64,000 nt of DNA, taken from Desulfitobacterium chlororespirans DSM 11544. GTDB lineage: Bacteria > Bacillota > Desulfitobacteriia > Desulfitobacteriales > Desulfitobacteriaceae. The position numbers were made by a program, and so were the translations under genes. Where the stretch lies: NCBI RefSeq assembly GCF_900143285.1, contig NZ_FRDN01000009.1, positions 248,001 to 312,000 on the forward strand, read 5' to 3'. Positions 63,653-64,000 of the stretch are shown piece after piece. The notes beneath the pieces were generated by a model, which was given only the letters and a program-made list of their open reading frames with translations, ran no database searches and was not told the DNA's origin. How positions within the stretch are numbered: position 1 is the first letter of the stretch; every line of letters begins with the position of its first letter.

Positions 63653-64000
63653 TTAAGCCTCCTTCGCTTGTTCTTCCAGTTTTTGTTTTTCTTCCTCAAC
63701 TAAGAATCTTCTCAGGACTTTACCAACGGCTGTCTTAGGCAGATTATCCCTGATTTCGATTTGTTTAGGCACTTTATAGGAGGCTAATTCTTTCTTCAAG
63801 TAGTTAAGGAGCTCTTCCTCTGTGACTTGCTGTGCTTCTCTCAGCACTACATAAGCCTTTACTTTCTCTCCCCAGTATGAATCCGGAACTCCTGCACATA
63901 TCGCTTCTCTGACGGCAGGATGAGCATACAATGCTTCTTCAATTTCACGAGGATAAACATTATAGCCACCGGTAATAATCATATCTTTTTTTCTATCGAC
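63653..64000 (-). CDS. Long-chain fatty-acid/acyl-CoA synthetase, C-terminal part (cut by window edge)
   Basis: The frame runs off the end of the window and gives at least 115 C-terminal residues of an AMP-forming acyl-CoA synthetase: VDRKKDMIITGGYNVYPREIEE (shown in part), the hinge motif, and KVPKQIEIRDNLPKTAVGKVL with the catalytic Lys. It activates fatty acids or related acids. The gene is intact as far as seen. Confidence 0.9.
   Translation of the reverse strand, partial: VDRKKDMIITGGYNVYPREIEEALYAHPAVREAICAGVPDSYWGEKVKAYVVLREAQQVTEEELLNYLKKELASYKVPKQIEIRDNLPKTAVGKVLRRFLVEEEKQKLEEQAKEA

Overview
The window reads as a low-to-mid G+C, endospore-forming, anaerobic Firmicute chromosome, most likely Desulfitobacterium (D. 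hafniense-like); the genus is an inference from gene content. Sporulation markers are a SpoIID/LytB protein, an alpha/beta SASP, a clostridial-type spore photoproduct lyase and two tiny YjcZ-like peptides. Anaerobic markers are nrfHA (ammonia-forming nitrite reductase), hypFCDE (NiFe-hydrogenase maturation) and an oxygen-independent coproporphyrinogen oxidase. Most genes are on the minus strand and start with strong GGAGG-type ribosome sites, often before TTG or GTG; many start calls below are set by those sites. No CRISPR array, complete insertion sequence, rRNA or canonical tRNA was seen.

Layout. 1-2.5 kb: sigma-factor fragment, AI-2E-type permease and a small-protein cluster (YtxH-like, Zn ribbon, PRC barrel). 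2.6-6 kb: mnmA-iscU-iscS-iscR, with a promoter/operator before iscR. 6.2-8.4 kb: rarA/mgsA, trxA and csoR with a likely CsoR operator. 8.5-11.9 kb: hisS-aspS behind a T-box leader. 12-12.5 kb: a 37-codon small gene and a five-hairpin non-coding cluster with a tRNA-like T-arm. 12.5-22.5 kb: DIP1984-family protein, lipoprotein plus two-component system, EAL/HDOD protein, membrane MutS-like ATPase, VOC protein and an ECF sigma/anti-sigma pair. 22.6-22.8 kb: two tandem 113-bp repeats with relatives at 11.6 and 49.6 kb. 23-28.7 kb: nucleotidyltransferase, PAP2, phospholipase C-like, PIN-PhoH, YkuK and a glycosyltransferase. 28.7-38 kb: ugd, then recJ-apt-relA-dtd-MBL-hemZ. 38-40.6 kb: small peptides, including a 30-residue peptide with 11 tryptophans, and a lipoprotein polysaccharide deacetylase. 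40.7-42.9 kb: ilvBN. 43-53.5 kb: ruvCAB, spoIID-like, queA-tgt-yajC, ecsC-like, HD protein and secDF. 53.6-57.6 kb: SP lyase, yebC and divergent nrfHA, followed by a 167-bp inverted-repeat element. 57.8-63 kb: hypF-hypC-hypD-hypE and a DUF3842 gene. 63-64 kb: SASP and the C-terminal part of an acyl-CoA synthetase.

How they fit together. IscS and IscU supply sulfur and Fe-S clusters, MnmA takes sulfur from a cysteine desulfurase for tRNA thiolation, and the Rrf2 regulator probably senses cluster status. RelA, Apt and Dtd serve nucleotide and translation quality control. RuvABC, RecJ and RarA handle recombination. NrfH passes menaquinol electrons to NrfA at the outer face of the membrane. HypCDEF build the Fe(CN)2CO part of hydrogenase sites. 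The least explained parts are the repeat family, the 167-bp element, the five-hairpin cluster and the Trp-rich peptide.
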